Position numbers and translations under genes: made by a program
The notes under the pieces: model-generated
Databases searched by the model: none
What the model was told of the DNA's origin: nothing
The model's input: only the letters and a program-made list of their open reading frames with translations
From: Oscillospiraceae bacterium
GTDB taxonomy: Bacteria; Bacillota; Clostridia; Oscillospirales; Ruminococcaceae
Assembly (NCBI GenBank): GCA_017462785.1
Contig: JAFTQJ010000037.1
Span: forward strand, 1 to 61,930
DNA: 61,930 bases
Direction of reading: 5' to 3'
In this document: positions 46,022 through 54,376 of the stretch, piece by piece
Layout of the letters: every line of letters begins with the position of its first letter
Position numbering within the stretch: the stretch's first letter is position 1

Positions 46022-46627
46022 TTATATTAGTCCGATTTTCTCCCACGGCCAGAGTCTGAAAAATACTCTGCCGATGATGTATTCATCTGCTACACATCCC
46101 ACCGTGCTTGAACGGCTGTCAACGGATGTGGAACGATGGTCGCCCATTACAAAAATACGGTTGTCCGGAACCTGATACGGGAAATCAAGGTCGCATTCAC
46201 CATACGCCAGATCATCCACATAGGGTTCCACCAGCTGTTCGCCATTGACGAACACCGTGCCGTCCTCCCTCATGTCGATCCAGTCACCGGCTACGCCGAT
46301 CACTCGCTTGAGGAGGATCTTGTTGTTATAATGGAATGCAACAATGTCGCCGCATTCAAAATTGCCCGTCTTATTGCAGATGACCAGCTCGTCATTCTGC
46401 ATGGTCGGTGTCATGCTCGTGCCGGTCACTCGGAGCACCGGCAGGAACAGCATACAGATCAGGACTGCGATCGCCGCTACGACCAGAAGCGAATTCACCG
46501 TATCCCGAAAGGTGCGGATGAATTTTGCACGGTAGCGGATCCGCCTCAGCTCTGCATCAAGCTGCTCCGTGGTCGGAAGATCACGCACGGCACGTTCCGT
46601 CTGCACTGTGTTCTTCTCTTCCGTCAT
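46022..46627 (-). CDS. lepB: Signal peptidase I of the pilus locus
   Basis: A 201-residue bacterial-type signal peptidase. It has a cytoplasmic N-terminal tail, one TM (LLVVAAIAVLICMLFLPVL), the nucleophile Ser in GTSMTPTM and the general base Lys in LLKRVIGVAGD, then the GDHRSTSVDSRS box. Location at the head of the pilus operon suggests a dedicated peptidase for pilin precursors, as in SipA-type pilus loci of other Gram-positives. It overlaps the upstream small gene by 4 bases. Confidence 0.93.
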   Translation of the reverse strand: MTEEKNTVQTERAVRDLPTTEQLDAELRRIRYRAKFIRTFRDTVNSLLVVAAIAVLICMLFLPVLRVTGTSMTPTMQNDELVICNKTGNFECGDIVAFHYNNKILLKRVIGVAGDWIDMREDGTVFVNGEQLVEPYVDDLAYGECDLDFPYQVPDNRIFVMGDHRSTSVDSRSSTVGCVADEYIIGRVFFRLWPWEKIGLI

Positions 46628-46836
46628 TGCTGTACCTCCGCTTCCTTCTTGGAAGCCTCCAGTACTGCTTCCTTCACAGCTGCGGTGATCTTGGCAAGTG
46701 CATCCTCAGTGATGCCGCCTGCACCCTGCCGGAGCGATTCGTTCTCACGCCGGAGATCCTCCAGCTCCTTTTGCAGATAAAATACAATTTCCAGCAGCTC
46801 CGTTCTCTTGAGCCTGCGTAATTCCTTATCGGTCAT
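46624..46836 (-). CDS. Small coiled-coil protein
   Basis: A 70-residue, highly charged protein. Residues 1-40 (LEIVFYLQKELEDLRRENES) form a clear coiled coil, followed by a Gly hinge and a second helix ending KKEAEVQQ. It has no signal or membrane segment. It is the first gene of the pilus operon and its stop overlaps the signal peptidase start (ATGA), so it may pair with that enzyme or act in assembly. I do not recognise the family. Confidence 0.7.
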   Translation of the reverse strand: MTDKELRRLKRTELLEIVFYLQKELEDLRRENESLRQGAGGITEDALAKITAAVKEAVLEASKKEAEVQQ

Positions 46837-46878
46837 AGTCTTTCCATCACTTTCCTGTTTCAGTTGAGTTCTACAATA

Positions 46879-46907
46879 ATTATACAGTGAACCTTTAAAA
46901 ATGTCAA
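46879..46907 (-). promoter_or_regulatory. Pilus operon promoter P2
   Basis: TTGACA (46902-46907), 17 nt, TATAAT (46879-46884) on the minus strand, about 35 nt above the first gene. Confidence 0.85.
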
Positions 46908-47074
46908 TGTTTTTTGTGCAATTGACATAAAATACAGCATTTTAACGAGAAATACATCAACGATTTGTACATTTTGAGCAAAGGATTTATACGCCTCGTA
47001 GAATGTCGATCGTTTATAAAATGACAAGCCATTTTCACTCCGGAAATATGCTGCCGGCACCATGGGGTATTTTT

Positions 47075-47103
47075 ATTATAGCGGGCATTCCCTCCGCTGT
47101 CAA
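47075..47103 (-). promoter_or_regulatory. Pilus operon promoter P1
   Basis: TTGACA (47098-47103), 17 nt, TATAAT (47075-47080) on the minus strand, about 195 nt above P2. It gives a roughly 230-nt leader. It begins only 23 bases after the rmlB stop. The 46837-47125 gap shows no convincing gene. Confidence 0.8.
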
Positions 47104-47125
47104 TAGATTCCGCACTAATTGATGC

Positions 47126-48082
47126 TTAGTAATTTCTGGAAGTATAAAACGCAATTGTCCGCTGGATGCCCTCCGCAAAGGGCATTTCCGGCTCCCAGCC
47201 AAGCTCGTTTTGCAGCTTTGCGGCATCAATCGCATAGCGGAGGTCATGCCCCTTCCGGTCGGCAACATGGGCGATAAGGGATTCGGGTTTGCCCAGTATC
47301 CGGCAGATCAGGCGTACAATGTCAATGTTCCGCATCTCCTGATTGCCGCCGATGTTGTAGACCTCCCCTGCCCTGCCGTTTTGCAGGATCAGGTCAATGG
47401 CACGGCAGTGATCCTCGACATAGAGCCAGTCACGGACGTTCAGCCCCTTTCCGTATACCGGAAGCGGCTCATTCTGAACGGCTTTGCTGACCATCAGCGG
47501 AATGAGCTTTTCGGGGAACTGGTAGGGTCCGTAGTTGTTGGAGCAGCGTGAGATGGTGACATTCTGCCCGTAGGTGCGGCGGCAGGCAAGGACGAGCAGG
47601 TCGGATGCCGCCTTGGAAGCAGAGTAGGGACTGCTGGCACGAAGCGGACTTTCCTCCGTGAAACGCAGATCCGGTCTGTCCAGCGGCAGGTCGCCGTACA
47701 CCTCATCTGTAGAAACATGGTGGAATCGTGGATCACCGAATTCACGGCATGCCGAGAGGAGCACAGAGGTGCCCAGCACGTTGGTTTGCAGGAAGAGATC
47801 CGGATCCCCGATGGATCTGTCCACATGGGATTCCGCAGCAAAGTGCACAACTGCATCCGGGTGTTCCTGTGCAAAAACACTGTAAACCGCCTCACGGTCG
47901 CAGATGTCTGCCTTCACAAAGCGGAACAGCGGATCCTGTGCAAAGTCCGCAAGTGCGGAAACATTGGCGGCATAGGTCAATTTGTCAAAACAGATCAGGC
48001 GAGCCTGCGGATGCATCCGCCTCATGTAGTGCATAAAGTTGATGCCGATGAATCCGGCACCGCCGGTAATGAGAATGTTCAT
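47126..48082 (-). CDS. rmlB: dTDP-glucose 4,6-dehydratase-like enzyme
   Basis: A 318-residue extended SDR. The N-terminal ILITGGAGFIGINFMHY binds NAD, followed by the catalytic STDEVYGDL (Thr-Asp-Glu), YSASKAASD with Tyr and Lys, and NNYGPYQFPEKLIPL. These are the RmlB signature segments, so the product probably converts dTDP-glucose to the 4-keto-6-deoxy sugar used for rhamnose or other deoxysugars. The start at 48082 follows AAAGGGG; the open frame extends much further upstream but overlaps the neighbouring gene. No rmlA, rmlC or rmlD is adjacent. Its substrate could be another NDP-hexose. Confidence 0.88.
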   Translation of the reverse strand: MNILITGGAGFIGINFMHYMRRMHPQARLICFDKLTYAANVSALADFAQDPLFRFVKADICDREAVYSVFAQEHPDAVVHFAAESHVDRSIGDPDLFLQTNVLGTSVLLSACREFGDPRFHHVSTDEVYGDLPLDRPDLRFTEESPLRASSPYSASKAASDLLVLACRRTYGQNVTISRCSNNYGPYQFPEKLIPLMVSKAVQNEPLPVYGKGLNVRDWLYVEDHCRAIDLILQNGRAGEVYNIGGNQEMRNIDIVRLICRILGKPESLIAHVADRKGHDLRYAIDAAKLQNELGWEPEMPFAEGIQRTIAFYTSRNY

Positions 48083-48108
48083 TTGTATACCCCTTTCCAT
48101 ATTGGAAA

Positions 48109-48139
48109 ACATCCCGACCTGTGTCACAGATCGGGATGT
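48109..48139 (-). terminator. Terminator at the end of the fibre operon
   Basis: ACATCCCGA and TCGGGATGT form a 9-bp stem followed by TTTT on the minus strand, between the cohesin-like gene and rmlB. rmlB is then probably read through or has a promoter not evident here. Confidence 0.75.
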
Positions 48140-48161
48140 CTTAGTCATGATGTCATTATGA

Positions 48162-50441
48162 TTATGTTTCGGTATTTTCAGGATTTTCTGTGCCCTCCTG
48201 TGCGGCTTCCATTGCACGTTCTGCGGCTGCGATCTCCGCCGTGTAGTACGGCAGCGGTTCGGAGAGAACCTCCGCCCAATCCGGCTCCTTGCCGGAACCT
48301 TCGATCGCTGCATAGACGAGGATCTTTGCGGAGTCCTTAGCGTCCAGATCGGCAATATTGTGTGTGTTGTTGCCCAGAGAATCGGTCACGCCGCCGTCCT
48401 CGGATTCGCCGTTGACATCGCCGAGGAAGTATGCAAACAGCTCCATCATCGGGTCTGTTTCGGAGTAGATGTAAGCGTCCAGACCTGCACCGACCTTTGC
48501 GGCATACATCAGGATTCTTGCGGCATCTCTTGCGTCCGCTTCGCCCGTCAAGGTGACATCACCCTTCACGGCGATATACGCAGTACCGACACCCTCGAAC
48601 TCATGGACAACGCCGAAGTCATCCGTCACGGTTGCGGGGATGGATCCTACATAGTATGCACCGTCCGTGTCAAGGAATACGGATTCCGGTGTCAGACCGT
48701 TGAAGTCCACAATGCTGAAGTCCGTCAGAGCCTCAGGATCACCCTTGGTGCCGTCGGAGTAGAGTGCATAACGTGTGAGGGAGGAAACCAGATCCTTTGC
48801 CTGGAATTCTCTCGGGTCATGCGAGAAGTAGAACTGGTAGTTGCCGACGATCTCAAAGTCGTAACCGACGATCGTGATCTCTTCCTTGACAACTCTGATC
48901 CAGCCGTTCAGCTCCTCAATATCCAGCGGAACGCCGTTCACATCGTAAGCGGTAATATCACCGTCAAATGCGATGTTGTAAACTGTGCCGTTCTCGGCAT
49001 CCTCCGGAATGAAGTAGCGGAAGTACAAGACAACGGTACCGTCCTCAGCGACCACATTCACAAGCTCTGCGGCTGTGCCGTTGATGGTGATTCGCTGTGT
49101 TTCGAGGTTTTCCGTTGTGTTCACAATGAATCCAGGGTACGCATCACCAAGCGTGAAGCTGTCCCACGGCAGGTCGCCGGTCGGTGCATCCAGCAGGAAC
49201 TGGTACAGACCGGTATCCCCTGTGATGGTGATCGGAACGTCCACCCATGTACCCGGTGCACCCTCGACCATGCCGATCGACCATGTTGCCTTGCCGTGAA
49301 CCGGAGGTTCGGTGGTAGTTTCGGTCGTTTCAGTGGTTTCCGTCGTTTCAGTGGTTTCGGTCGTCACTGTCGTTTCGGTGGAGGTTGTCGTGGATGTGGT
49401 ATCCGTTGTGGTGGTTTCCGTACTTGTAACGGTTGTCTGTGTTGCGGTGGTTTCCGTGGTCGTCACGGTGGTGGTGGTTTCTGCGGTAGTTGTCGTTTCG
49501 GTGGAAGTGGTTTCCTCCGCATAGACATTGGTGAAGGTCACCTGTGCCGCATACGCACCATTTTCATCGGGAGCAAGGGGCTGATCGTCCAGTCGGATCT
49601 CCGCAATTTCGAGTGCACCGTCCATATCATCGTCAGAAACGAGGACATCAAAGAGGTACTCGGTATCATCATAGGTCAGATTCACCATGTTGCCCATACC
49701 CTCAATGATACGGTAGGAGTAGGTGCCAACGGTCGAATAGGTCTGTGCCTGCATCATTTCCGTAAAATCCAGCCGATTGAATTCTTCGGTATCGGGAGCA
49801 TACATGGTACTCAGCGAACCGAGGTATTCCCATTCACCGGAATCAGTATTCAGCTTTTCAAAATAGAAAGCGAACGCATCACCGGACTGCCAGTCCCTGC
49901 CTTCGAGGAGCTTCTCACCCTGAATGGTGAGGTCGGGGCTGACGGGTGCGGGGGTGTAGACATTGACAAAATCGACAGTAACGAAATCGTCGGGAGAAAT
50001 GACTGCCTGCTGGGTAGTTTCGCCCTTGGGGGAGAAACCGGCACCCATGGAACGCTCGGTGACGGTGACTGCCATATTTTCGTCGATGCCCTCGATGCCG
50101 AAAAGGACATTGGGCTTGACGGAAACGAGGAGGTTTCCGTTTTCGTCGGCAGTGACCTCACCCTCGGAGGTCTTGACGGTATAGCCGGCGTAGTAGGAGC
50201 CGAGCTGTACCTCAAAGTCGAATGCGATATGGTCGGGGATGTCATAGCCCAGACCATAGGGGTGTTCAATGGTTTTGCTGATGATCAGACCGCCTTCAAT
50301 GCTGTCAAACGGCTTGAATGTATTGACCGCAAGCTGGGACTGGGTCACGATGTAGGCAATCGTGGACTGCAGCGGCACCGGCAATGCGATCAGCAAAGAA
50401 AGCGGCAAAGCAAGCCATTTTTTGTGATGTGGAATTTTCAA
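48162..50441 (-). CDS. Fibre-associated protein: FctA-like pilin domain, cohesin-like domain and dockerin
   Basis: A 759-residue exported protein. The signal peptide (KKWLALPLSLLIALPVPLQS) is followed by AYIVTQSQLAVNTFKP, which resembles the start of mature SipW substrates. Next come a beta domain (residues 35-160), an FctA/Spy0128-like isopeptide pilin domain (about 165-300; GEKLLEGRDWQSGDAFAFYF ... YSTVGTYSYRIIE), and a Thr-rich linker (307-378). A cohesin-like domain (about 382-516; ATWSIGMVEGAPGTWVDVPI) and a dockerin (about 625-724) follow. There is no LPXTG. The start is TTG at 50441, with AGAAAGGAC 9 nt upstream; a GTG 15 codons earlier lacks a ribosome binding site. It is last in the sipW operon. 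Confidence 0.82.
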   Translation of the reverse strand: MKIPHHKKWLALPLSLLIALPVPLQSTIAYIVTQSQLAVNTFKPFDSIEGGLIISKTIEHPYGLGYDIPDHIAFDFEVQLGSYYAGYTVKTSEGEVTADENGNLLVSVKPNVLFGIEGIDENMAVTVTERSMGAGFSPKGETTQQAVISPDDFVTVDFVNVYTPAPVSPDLTIQGEKLLEGRDWQSGDAFAFYFEKLNTDSGEWEYLGSLSTMYAPDTEEFNRLDFTEMMQAQTYSTVGTYSYRIIEGMGNMVNLTYDDTEYLFDVLVSDDDMDGALEIAEIRLDDQPLAPDENGAYAAQVTFTNVYAEETTSTETTTTAETTTTVTTTETTATQTTVTSTETTTTDTTSTTTSTETTVTTETTETTETTETTETTTEPPVHGKATWSIGMVEGAPGTWVDVPITITGDTGLYQFLLDAPTGDLPWDSFTLGDAYPGFIVNTTENLETQRITINGTAAELVNVVAEDGTVVLYFRYFIPEDAENGTVYNIAFDGDITAYDVNGVPLDIEELNGWIRVVKEEITIVGYDFEIVGNYQFYFSHDPREFQAKDLVSSLTRYALYSDGTKGDPEALTDFSIVDFNGLTPESVFLDTDGAYYVGSIPATVTDDFGVVHEFEGVGTAYIAVKGDVTLTGEADARDAARILMYAAKVGAGLDAYIYSETDPMMELFAYFLGDVNGESEDGGVTDSLGNNTHNIADLDAKDSAKILVYAAIEGSGKEPDWAEVLSEPLPYYTAEIAAAERAMEAAQEGTENPENTET

Positions 50442-50473
50442 GGTAGCTTCGTCCTTTCTGAGTTTTTTTCGGT

Positions 50474-50533
50474 GATCCAAGAGCACAGGACGCTGTGGTC
50501 TTGGATCGCCGCCCCGACTTTTGGGGGTCGGGG
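50474..50533 (-). other. Two stem-loops before the cohesin-like gene
   Basis: GATCCAAGA/TCTTGGATC (50474-50507) and CCCCGAC/GTCGGGG (50512-50533) lie in the gap after the beta-helix gene. Neither has a T run on the minus strand. Confidence 0.55.
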
Positions 50534-50546
50534 GACGGGATTCTCT

Positions 50547-52781
50547 TTAGGGTTCGTCGATCTTATTGCCGCCTGTTACAGTAACAAGATCTGCATATGC
50601 AGCAGCCGCAGAATCAACCCATACTTCATTTGTTGAATCAGCTGCTACACCGGTAATGTCAACATTTGAAAGATTTACATCTGCACCAAATGTGGAATTG
50701 ACCAGAATTGCAGACTTTTCTTCCGTTTTGAACACTGTGTCAGACACGTTGAGTGTTACCTTTCCCTCTTCGCCGGAACCCAGATACTGGTTGTCGATCT
50801 TAATGCCACGTCCATCCGTGCATGCAATCATGTCAATCGTACAGCCGTTCAGGGTTACCTCCTGACCACGAGGCTGAATCCAGATTGCGTAAGTGTCCGA
50901 AGTATTTGCATCACTAATCGTTACGTTTGTCAACTGAGCACCAGCCTTGAACGCCACTGCCTTATCCGATGTCACATTGTTCATTACAACATCACATGCA
51001 AAGTTAAGGTCATGTCTGTTCCAAGGACCATCATTGTGACCGGAATTGGTAATAGCTGCATCGTTGATCTCCAGTACAGCTCCATTGGTAACAATGTTGC
51101 TCCAGTCAGAATTCAGCTGATTGAAAGTAATCTTGTGACCATTGGCATTGATCACAATTTTCTCTGTGATAGAACCGCCCATGGCATTTGCTTCCCATGC
51201 ATTCACGTCATATGTTACATCAGCATCCAGATCAATGACGATCTGCTTCTTTTCAGCAGTAGCTGCTGCCTTAAAAGCGTCATTCACCTCTGTTGCATCG
51301 GTGCCGGTAATCTTAACAGGTAAAATCACATCTTCGCCGTCAATCACCAGCGTACCCGTTTTACCCGGAACGAATCTTCCGTACAGACTGCTCTGATTCT
51401 CAGGTGCAGTCTTGCCGGTCTGAGTCAGTGTATTACCGCTTTCAGTAACATTTTCAATGACTACATGACCTACATTTGCTGTACCAACAACTACGCCTGT
51501 ACGCCAATCGCCGTCATCTGTGGAGATAATTTCATTATTCTCGACTGTACAGTTTTTGATGGTTGTGTATGTCCAGTCATTCGCACCGGCATGACCATTG
51601 ATACCGCCGACTGAACCGCTGCCTGTGATCGTATTGCCGATAACAGAACAATCCTCAATGGTGACATATGTCTTTACAGGACCATCATTCACGTCATTGT
51701 AACCCGATGTCCAGCCGACCAGACCGCCGGTTCTGGAACCGGTGACTGTGCTGTTGAGCAGATGGCAATCTGTCAGAGTGATTACCTGCATGCTGTCAAC
51801 TGTTTCAATGAATGCACCGGAGCCGTCCCCATTGGTGCTCACAATATCGGAATCAGCAATCGTCAGCTCATTGATTACAATACCGGAACCGCCAGCAAAG
51901 CCGCCTGCGAACAGAGGAGCATCCAGACCATAGAGGGTATTTCCGCATCCCTCAACTGTAACAACATCAGCACCATGATAACCGTCCACTTTGACAGGAG
52001 TCCAGTCAAAGTTTGTCAGATCAATGTCCTTCGTAATGCAGATCGTACTGTCACCTGCATTGGCAGAACCTGCTGCTACCAGTGCATCATACAGTTCCTG
52101 TGCTGTATTTACAACTACAGGACCAGCATAGTTGACATCGGGCAATGTGCTTCCGTCGCCTGTCCACTGCTCCATGAATGTCTTGTATGCACCCTGCACA
52201 TCATTAATCGAATCCGTATCCTGAATACCGTAGGCAGTTACATATACCTTGTAATCCGTAGGATCAAAATTGCTGATGGGAGTAACCTTTCCATTTTCAA
52301 CAAGATAGAATTTACCATCATTCTTGTTGTAGTCAATGCGGTAATCAAGTGTAACAGAACTCATACCAAGTCCGGTCTCTTCTCCTGACTGGATCATTTT
52401 CTCATGGTAAACTACATAAACATTGCATTCTTCACCATTAATGATCTGTTCTGCAGGTGTCTTTTCAGTCGTCCAGCCTGTATTCTGAGGAATGTTTACC
52501 TGAAGATAATCCTGATTTGCCTTCGGAACAGCGTAAGTGTACCAAACCCACGCATCATTTTCTCCGGTGTTTTTGATGCTGACTTCTTTCTGAATGTTCA
52601 CACCGGGCAGAAGCTGTGCACCCTGCTTGTATGTTTCGATCAGCTCGATCTCAATTTCACCGAAAGTATATGCACTTGTTGAAGTTCCCCTGTCAGAGAG
52701 ATATGCCAGCGTACCGCCAACAGCCACCGCACCGACAAGTGCATAGCTTGCAACAGCAACAAGCGTCTTCTTTATATTCAT
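50547..52781 (-). CDS. TasA/camelysin-like head fused to a beta-helix-like domain (1)
   Basis: A 744-residue exported protein. The N-terminal KKTLVAVASYALVGAVAVGGTLAYLSDRGTS is split here as a hydrophobic helix followed by GGTLAYLSD, the SipW-type cleavage motif. Residues 30-215 resemble TasA/camelysin fibre subunits (FGEIEIELIET; VSIKNTGENDAWVWYTY). From about residue 235 on, repeated turns of the type ITLTDCHLLNSTVTGSRTGG indicate a right-handed parallel beta-helix, as in adhesins and polysaccharide-active proteins. No active site is recognised. AAGGGAA precedes the ATG. It is downstream of another fusion of the same kind. Confidence 0.82.
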   Translation of the reverse strand: MNIKKTLVAVASYALVGAVAVGGTLAYLSDRGTSTSAYTFGEIEIELIETYKQGAQLLPGVNIQKEVSIKNTGENDAWVWYTYAVPKANQDYLQVNIPQNTGWTTEKTPAEQIINGEECNVYVVYHEKMIQSGEETGLGMSSVTLDYRIDYNKNDGKFYLVENGKVTPISNFDPTDYKVYVTAYGIQDTDSINDVQGAYKTFMEQWTGDGSTLPDVNYAGPVVVNTAQELYDALVAAGSANAGDSTICITKDIDLTNFDWTPVKVDGYHGADVVTVEGCGNTLYGLDAPLFAGGFAGGSGIVINELTIADSDIVSTNGDGSGAFIETVDSMQVITLTDCHLLNSTVTGSRTGGLVGWTSGYNDVNDGPVKTYVTIEDCSVIGNTITGSGSVGGINGHAGANDWTYTTIKNCTVENNEIISTDDGDWRTGVVVGTANVGHVVIENVTESGNTLTQTGKTAPENQSSLYGRFVPGKTGTLVIDGEDVILPVKITGTDATEVNDAFKAAATAEKKQIVIDLDADVTYDVNAWEANAMGGSITEKIVINANGHKITFNQLNSDWSNIVTNGAVLEINDAAITNSGHNDGPWNRHDLNFACDVVMNNVTSDKAVAFKAGAQLTNVTISDANTSDTYAIWIQPRGQEVTLNGCTIDMIACTDGRGIKIDNQYLGSGEEGKVTLNVSDTVFKTEEKSAILVNSTFGADVNLSNVDITGVAADSTNEVWVDSAAAAYADLVTVTGGNKIDEP

Positions 52782-52815
52782 AAAAATAATTCCCTTCTCA
52801 TTTCATTTCTTTCCT

Positions 52816-52834
52816 CCCGCCCGCAAGGGGCGGG
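52816..52834 (-). other. GC-rich stem-loop between the two beta-helix genes
   Basis: CCCGCCC and GGGCGGG pair around a short loop in the 73-base gap. There is no T run. Confidence 0.6.
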
Positions 52835-52854
52835 AAGAACCAAAATAGACTCAG

Positions 52855-54318
52855 TTATTTACCAACGGTTACAGAATCGAGGATTTGTGCATCAATCTCT
52901 TCACCATAACCGCTTGCACAAACAGTAGTAAGCATATCTGCTGTGATCGGCTCGCCGTTATATGTGCAATTTACGAACTTAATTTTACCAGATACTACCT
53001 TGTTGTACGGATCGTAGGTATCAACTGTTGTACCTGCCAGTTCGCAGTTTGTCAGAACAGCTTCCGAATAAGCACGGAAATGGTTGTAATTAGAAGTGCC
53101 CTCTGCAAATGTGCAGTTTGTGAAAGTAGCTGCCTTTACCTTTGCAAAACTTGTCCAACCCTTGAGCGTAGAATTAGTAACAGTCAGAGAATAATTTTCA
53201 TTACCAGCATTCACATTGAGAGCATAAGTGCCATCCAGTGTACAGTTATCAATTACCATATCGCCAGTCACACTTGTAAAATAAATCGCTCTGAATCCCT
53301 TAGCAGAATCCTTATCAGTGTTATCCACAACATTCAGATTCTTAATTGTACCGGCAGTACCCTCCACGCCGGCATTTGTACCAGAATCAACCTTTCCAGA
53401 CTTCGCAAGAGTGTAACCTGCACCATCCAGTGTTACACCAGCACCGCCCAGATCTACAGAACCTGTGGTATACAGATCATCTTCCATTGTCGCAACACGC
53501 TTGGTTTTATCAGCAACAGCAGAAGCTGCTTCCAAGGCAGCATTCAGTTTCTTCGCATCTGTATTATCTGCTATGCCATCCTTCCAAGGATGATTCTCAG
53601 CAGTAATTTTACCAAATGTTTCAGCAAAGGCAGAATCTGCATCTGCAAAACCATCAGCCTGTACTGCCTGAGAGAATACGAGAATATCATACTTACCATT
53701 GTTATTTCCATCGAGGTTTTCTACGGTTTCGTTAGTTGCAGTCTTGTCGAGGTAAACCTGAAGCATGCTGGGAATCGTAGTAGCATTCGGTGCAAGTGCC
53801 TCATCATATGTAGCAATCATAACATTGTAATTCTTGCCCTCAATATTTACGGTTTCTACCTCATCCCAACTCCAATGCAGATTCGGGAATTCCACACCAT
53901 TTGCACTGTTGTTGGAAATACCAACCATTGTGAACTCTTCATATTTATAAGAACCCATTTCAAGAGCAATAATGGTACGAACATATGCATTATTTCTGCC
54001 AGTATTCTTTACAGAAACATACTTGTCAACTACATTTTCCATAGCAAAAGTACGATATGCACCGCCATGCTCATCGTCCTTATCATCCCAGCTTAAACTG
54101 CCAACATAAGGAAGCAGCGGCTTGTCCTGTGTAAACTCTACCAGTTCAGTCTTATCTTCATTCCACTCCTGCTCAATCTGCTCAATCTGCACATTACCCA
54201 GAGTCATTACATTGATATCCTTATCCGTATCAGTCAGATAAGCCACAGTACCGCCGATTGCCATAGCTGCAACCAGTACATAACTTGCACCCATCAGTGC
54301 CTTTTTCTTCATGCTCAT
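52855..54318 (-). CDS. TasA/camelysin-like head fused to a beta-helix-like domain (2)
   Basis: A 487-residue exported protein. The signal segment ends GGTVAYLTDTDKD, the SipW-type motif. A TasA-like domain covers about residues 35-250 (LGNVQIEQIEQEW; YVSVKNTGRNNAYVRTIIAL; FSQAVQADGFADADSAFAET). The C-terminal 200 residues contain beta-helix turns (VIDNCTLDGTYALNV; TFTNCTFAEGTSNY). It is a shorter relative of the preceding gene product. GGAGAG precedes the ATG. It is probably a fibre subunit or fibre-capping adhesin. Confidence 0.82.
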   Translation of the reverse strand: MSMKKKALMGASYVLVAAMAIGGTVAYLTDTDKDINVMTLGNVQIEQIEQEWNEDKTELVEFTQDKPLLPYVGSLSWDDKDDEHGGAYRTFAMENVVDKYVSVKNTGRNNAYVRTIIALEMGSYKYEEFTMVGISNNSANGVEFPNLHWSWDEVETVNIEGKNYNVMIATYDEALAPNATTIPSMLQVYLDKTATNETVENLDGNNNGKYDILVFSQAVQADGFADADSAFAETFGKITAENHPWKDGIADNTDAKKLNAALEAASAVADKTKRVATMEDDLYTTGSVDLGGAGVTLDGAGYTLAKSGKVDSGTNAGVEGTAGTIKNLNVVDNTDKDSAKGFRAIYFTSVTGDMVIDNCTLDGTYALNVNAGNENYSLTVTNSTLKGWTSFAKVKAATFTNCTFAEGTSNYNHFRAYSEAVLTNCELAGTTVDTYDPYNKVVSGKIKFVNCTYNGEPITADMLTTVCASGYGEEIDAQILDSVTVGK

Positions 54319-54376
54319 AATTATTTCTCTCCTTTAAAAAAAGATTTTCCGTATGCAACAGGTTTCCCCGTCTGCG

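Noticed and set aside
46860-47063. 67-codon frame on the minus strand in the pilus leader
   Set aside because: Starts about 5 nt from the predicted P1 start point without a ribosome binding site, and promoter P2 lies inside it. It is more likely leader sequence.
48360-50636. 758-codon open frame on the + strand
   Set aside because: Antisense to the cohesin/dockerin protein, whose signal peptide and domains are convincing.
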